The notes under the pieces were generated by a model, which saw only the letters and a program-made list of their open reading frames with translations, ran no database searches and was not told the DNA's origin. A stretch of DNA of 16,788 bases. Origin: a bacterium (GTDB lineage Bacteria > Margulisbacteria > Marinamargulisbacteria > SXXA01). Position numbers and translations under genes: made by a program. Below, one piece after another: positions 14,590 through 16,788 of the stretch. Every line of letters starts with the position of its first letter. Positions within the stretch are counted from its first letter, which is position 1. The stretch is taken from assembly GCA_018402095.1 (NCBI GenBank), contig JAGYJO010000013.1, forward strand, positions 1 through 16,788. Reading direction: 5' to 3'.

Positions 14590-14658
14590 TACGAATCCCA
14601 CAGATTTAATGGCAACAAAATCTGCGTACGAATTCATCAAAATTGATATTCATTCGTA
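14590..14658. repeat. Three TACGAAT heptamers (two direct, one inverted) in the intergenic region
   Basis: TACGAAT occurs at 14590-14596 and 14627-14633 and, as ATTCGTA, at 14652-14658. The second and third copies face each other and enclose ATCAA/TTGAT arms (14636-14640, 14643-14647), so they can form a bulged hairpin. A separate pair CAGATTT (14601-14607) / AAATCTG (14618-14624) lies between the first two copies. The region is upstream of the metal-module promoter. It may be operator sites or a weak terminator for the prfA unit; the T-run after it is poor. Confidence 0.6.
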
Positions 14659-14680
14659 GCTTTTGAGCGTTTTGATGTGG

Positions 14681-14709
14681 TTGAAGGGGATCCCCTCTAA
14701 CCGTATATA
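14681..14709 (+). promoter_or_regulatory. Candidate promoter with embedded 12-bp palindrome, upstream of the metal module
   Basis: TTGAAG (14681-14686), a 17-base spacer and TATATA (14704-14709) form a plausible sigma70-type promoter with a start near 14716. The perfect palindrome AGGGGATCCCCT (14685-14696) overlaps the end of the -35 and the spacer, the place for a repressor operator. G/C-tract palindromes are reminiscent of some copper-repressor sites, but no regulator gene is in the window to support this. Confidence 0.55.
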
Positions 14710-14725
14710 GCGTCTGCATAGACGC
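14710..14725. repeat. 6-bp dyad at the predicted transcription start of the metal module
   Basis: GCGTCT (14710-14715) and AGACGC (14720-14725) form a perfect dyad around GCAT. It covers the expected start point and the first bases of the transcript, directly after the -10, and ends 15 bases before the MerT-like ATG. It could be an operator or a 5' hairpin on the messenger. Confidence 0.5.
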
Positions 14726-14740
14726 GCGTAAAGGTGTTTT

Positions 14741-15124
14741 ATGAGAGATAAACTGTTTAGTGTCCTGACGTTGTTTTCTGCAACGGGGACGCTTTTGTGT
14801 TGTGTATTACCTGCAGTGGTCGCGACACTCGCGGGAGGTGCTGCGGTGGGTGCCATGGTGGGTTCTTTGCCATGGTTGATCCCATTGTCGCAAAACAAAG
14901 AATGGCTTTTTGTGATTGCCGGTCTTTTGATCGTCATGGATTCGGTACTATTATTTCGCCCGAATCGTAGTGTCGCTTGTGATGTGACTGGTGGCTCTGG
15001 ATGTGCCGTTACAGGGAAGTTTAGCAAAATCATGTTGTGTGTTGCTGTTGTTATATATGTGATAGGTGCTTTTTTTTCGTATGCATTGGTGCCGTTGATG
15101 GTCGTGATGGGGATGTCGTCATGA
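14741..15124 (+). CDS. MerT-like inner-membrane metal transport protein
   Basis: 127 residues with three predicted membrane segments (about 6-42, 54-72 and 96-120). A vicinal Cys pair (C20-C21) lies in the first segment, followed by an Ala/Gly-rich stretch and a 'PLSQNKEWLFVIAGLLI' turn like that of MerT. A second Cys pair (C80, C88) lies in the loop after the second helix, where MerT also has its cytoplasmic Cys pair. MerT moves Hg(II) across the inner membrane after receiving it from periplasmic MerP; here the metal is unknown. AAAGGTG eight bases upstream supports the ATG. The stop overlaps the next gene (ATGA). The MerT likeness is by architecture, not a strong sequence match. Confidence 0.75.
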   Translation: MRDKLFSVLTLFSATGTLLCCVLPAVVATLAGGAAVGAMVGSLPWLIPLSQNKEWLFVIAGLLIVMDSVLLFRPNRSVACDVTGGSGCAVTGKFSKIMLCVAVVIYVIGAFFSYALVPLMVVMGMSS

Positions 15125-15750
15125 GGCTGCAGCGGTGGGTGGTGATGGTGGTGTTGTCTGTGGTAATGGTGAGTGGGGTGTCTGCGCATCCTGTGATCTG
15201 GAAGGACGGTCACGCACTGATGCTTAGTGACGCTGAAGGCTTAAGGAACAGTATGTATCATTATAGTTTCAACTATAATTGGGCACTTGGTGTACAGCGC
15301 CTGTTTCTCAAGGATAGGGACGAATCTTATACATTTGGGCAAAGTAACTGGCTTTTGACGCGATGGAATGCGCCTGAGTCACAAGGGAATCTTTACCTGA
15401 TGTCAGGATTGGGCTTGTCAGATGGGCCGGATGTATACGCGCCGTTGGTGTATCTAGGCGGGCAAGCGGACTGGGAGACGCGATGGATATATACCTTTTT
15501 TCGTGCGGATTATTATTCGCTTGATACGTCCCGACTGTCTCTGCGTGCACGGATAGGTGTGGCGCCGTACGCGGGGGGCTTTGATGATGTGCATACATGG
15601 CTGATCGCAGAGGTGAGTGATGTTCTATTGGGTGGTGTGCATCGGGTATCTGTTATGCCTGTTGTACGTATTTTTAAAGATTCTTTTTTGGTGGAATTTG
15701 GGAGTGACTTTTCGGGGCATACGATGATTGTGGCAATGCTTCATTTTTGA
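15121..15750 (+). CDS. Predicted outer-membrane beta-barrel protein of the metal module
   Basis: 209 residues. A signal peptide spans 1-22 (cleavage after VSA, mature start HPVIWKDG). The mature part (187 aa) is rich in alternating aromatic/polar strands (WALGVQRLFL, NLYLMSGLGL, WIYTFFRADYY, FLVEFGSDF) and ends in Phe (MIVAMLHF), the usual C-terminal signal for outer-membrane barrel assembly. The size would fit a small barrel of about 8-10 strands. It contains no Cys after the signal but carries several His and Met. From memory, similar roughly 200-residue proteins starting 'HPV' occur beside MerT/MerP-like genes in marine Proteobacteria; I could not check this. ATGA overlap with the MerT-like gene implies coupled translation. 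Confidence 0.72.
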   Translation: MRLQRWVVMVVLSVVMVSGVSAHPVIWKDGHALMLSDAEGLRNSMYHYSFNYNWALGVQRLFLKDRDESYTFGQSNWLLTRWNAPESQGNLYLMSGLGLSDGPDVYAPLVYLGGQADWETRWIYTFFRADYYSLDTSRLSLRARIGVAPYAGGFDDVHTWLIAEVSDVLLGGVHRVSVMPVVRIFKDSFLVEFGSDFSGHTMIVAMLHF

Positions 15751-15766
15751 ATCTAAGGAAAATAAT

Positions 15767-16099
15767 ATGAGAATTTTTGGTGTTATGGTCTTGTTTTGTT
15801 TGTTTTTTGCGATGGGCGTTGTCCACGCAAGTACTGGCGCTGAGGGTACTGTTATTGCCAATGAGATACACCCCAAAGCGGATATTCGTGTGATGACAAA
15901 AGGCGTTGTGTGTTCCTTTTGTGCCCAAGGGTTGAAGAAGTCGTTTCGGGACGCATCTGGTATTGAGTCCGTTGTTTTTGATGCCTCTTTCATGTTTATG
16001 GATATTTATCTCAAAAAAGGCCAAGACATCACAGATGAAGAGATCTCTAATCGCGTGATCAATGCGGGATATTTGGTTGAAAAAATTATAAGAGAGTAA
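15767..16099 (+). CDS. Secreted heavy-metal-associated (HMA, MerP-like) protein
   Basis: 110 residues. A signal peptide spans about 1-22 (cleavage near VHA). One HMA domain follows from about residue 38, with the metal-binding CxxC as C49-S-F-C52 in KGVVCSFCAQGLKKSF, then SVVFDASFMFMDIYLKKGQ and ISNRVINAGYLVEKI, a good beta-alpha-beta HMA tail. The usual Met before the first Cys in GMxCxxC is Val here. A periplasmic Cys-thiol carrier next to a MerT-like protein is the MerP arrangement. The ATG at 15767 has AAGGA seven bases ahead; an upstream ATG at 15728 lies inside the barrel gene and would spoil the signal peptide. A strong terminator follows directly. Confidence 0.9.
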   Translation: MRIFGVMVLFCLFFAMGVVHASTGAEGTVIANEIHPKADIRVMTKGVVCSFCAQGLKKSFRDASGIESVVFDASFMFMDIYLKKGQDITDEEISNRVINAGYLVEKIIRE

Positions 16100-16107
16100 T
16101 TTTTGAG

Positions 16108-16140
16108 GGGTAACGACGTCAGTCGTTACCCTTTTGTTTG
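16108..16140 (+). terminator. Intrinsic terminator of the metal module
   Basis: A perfect 10-bp stem GGGTAACGAC / GTCGTTACCC (16108-16117 with 16122-16131), loop GTCA, followed by TTTTGTTTG. It starts nine bases after the HMA gene stop and closes the MerT-like, barrel and HMA unit. Confidence 0.92.
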
Positions 16141-16185
16141 ATTGTCCTGTTGGCTGCGGCTGTTTATGATGAGGGCTGATTTTTT

Positions 16186-16788
16186 ATGAAAAACACCTAT
16201 ACAGAAATAGAAATACAAGAAGCCTTGCAACACATGCAGGGTTTTGTGGATGTTTCGACAGAGGATGTTCGCGAGCTCTTATCACAGCTTGCGCATCGGC
16301 AGCGGCAAAAACGTCGAAAAAAGCGCCAAGAAAAACCCTTAAGAGGACTTCGTTTGTCTTGGATACAATGGCAGAGGTCTATGCGCTTCACCCCCTCGAC
16401 GGTGAAGCGGGTGCGATGGCGCGAGCTTTTTTATTCGTGGTTGTTTTCGTTTGTAGGGATTGCGCTAGTTGGCTTTTTTGACCTGATTTTATCGGACTAT
16501 GTGTTGGTTATAGGGTCTTTTGGTGCCTCTGCTGTTTTGATTTATGGTGCGCCGAGAAGTCCTTTGTCACAACCGAGAAATGTGATGGGGGGGCATCTGG
16601 TGTCTGCTTTGGTGGGTGTGTCTGTGCATCTGTTAGTGCCATCTCCGCTGTGGTTGGCCTCTGCGTTGGCTGTTTCTTTTGCTATTGCTGGGATGCATTT
16701 GACGAAAACCTTACATCCGCCAGGTGGTGCGACGGCCTTGATCGCAATCATTGGCGGGGCAAGAATCTATACCCTAGGTTATGGCTAC
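16186..16788 (+). CDS. HPP-family integral membrane protein, partial
   Basis: 201 codons to the window edge with no stop. About 75 N-terminal residues are hydrophilic, including a very basic patch at 38-50 (HRQRQKRRKKRQE). Membrane segments start at about 82. The HPP (PF04982) signature is clear: VIGSFGASAVLIYGAPRSPL (108-127), SQPRNVMGGHLVSALVGV (128-145) and the name-giving LHPPGGATA (176-184). HPP proteins are membrane proteins; a plant chloroplast member has been linked to nitrite transport, but most bacterial ones have no known substrate. GAGGG ten bases upstream supports the ATG. It is separated from the metal module by a terminator, so probably an independent unit. The C-terminus is outside the window. 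Confidence 0.88.
   Translation, partial: MKNTYTEIEIQEALQHMQGFVDVSTEDVRELLSQLAHRQRQKRRKKRQEKPLRGLRLSWIQWQRSMRFTPSTVKRVRWRELFYSWLFSFVGIALVGFFDLILSDYVLVIGSFGASAVLIYGAPRSPLSQPRNVMGGHLVSALVGVSVHLLVPSPLWLASALAVSFAIAGMHLTKTLHPPGGATALIAIIGGARIYTLGYGY

Noticed and set aside
14202..14609. 135-codon frame overlapping the Cys-rich gene
   Set aside because: No ribosome binding site, and its Cys and Leu runs follow from GT/CT-rich sequence read out of frame. The frame from 14150 has AGGGG, a signal-like segment and fits behind prfA.
14601..14658. Terminator for the prfA and Cys-rich unit
   Set aside because: The inverted repeats are AT-rich, bulged and not followed by a continuous T-run; reported as possible operators instead.
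14741..16099. Classical mercury resistance (mer) operon
   Set aside because: No merA, merR or merB in the window, the MerT match is architectural only, and an outer-membrane barrel is not part of standard mer operons.
16142..16170. Possible promoter TTGTCC-N17-TATGAT before the HPP gene
   Set aside because: The spacing is good but the transcript would begin near 16177, after the GAGGG ribosome binding site and only about nine bases before the ATG. Kept only as a weak possibility.
1..16788. Phage, transposon, CRISPR, tRNA or rRNA content
   Set aside because: I looked for integrase or transposase motifs, regularly spaced repeats and tRNA-like cloverleafs and saw none.

Overview
The window looks like chromosomal DNA of a diderm (Gram-negative type) bacterium. 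It encodes outer-membrane-like beta-barrel proteins with signal peptides, a complete MurC/MurB/Ddl peptidoglycan set and a Bat (MoxR/VWA) system. Base composition is moderate and fairly even, and I see no phage, transposon, CRISPR array, tRNA or rRNA. I cannot fix the phylum from sequence alone. A PF07833-like 'stalk' domain protein in the usual ftsQ slot and a PorV/UPF0164-like barrel hint at a lineage outside the well-studied Proteobacteria, but that is only a guess.

Region 1 (about 1-12555, minus strand) is one very tight run of genes. In transcription order it holds a MoxR-type AAA+ ATPase, a DUF58 protein, a short membrane-anchored BatD/DUF4381-like protein, BatA (VWA), BatB fused to TPRs (VWA-TPR), BatD, BatE (TPR-SH3), a predicted outer-membrane barrel, murC, murB, ddl, and a membrane-anchored stalk-domain protein that runs off the left edge. 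Almost every junction overlaps (ATGA, GTGA, TAATG) or abuts, so the Bat system and the cytoplasmic peptidoglycan precursor enzymes probably share a transcript. The only clear gap, murB to ddl, contains a 33-codon ORF that overlaps both neighbours. A promoter for the run is proposed at 12591-12619.

Region 2 (about 12654-14575, plus strand) is divergent from region 1. It has a strong sigma70-type promoter, rpmE (L31 with an unusual Lys/Ala-rich N-terminus), an intrinsic terminator whose 3' arm contains the presumed prfA ribosome binding site, prfA (RF1), and a small Cys/His-rich secreted or membrane protein 11 bases behind prfA. The small gene contains a perfect 13-bp inverted repeat.

Region 3 (14576-16140, plus strand) looks like a compact metal-handling module: a 165-bp regulatory region with three TACGAAT heptamers, a promoter with an embedded 12-bp palindrome and a second dyad at the predicted transcription start, then a MerT-like inner-membrane protein, a predicted outer-membrane barrel (ATGA-coupled), and a secreted MerP-like HMA protein, closed by a strong terminator. 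This set could move a soft metal from outer membrane to cytoplasm and is the best candidate for a little-described system here. No MerA reductase or MerR regulator is in the window.

Region 4 (16186 to the right edge) is the N-terminal two-thirds or so of an HPP-family membrane protein.
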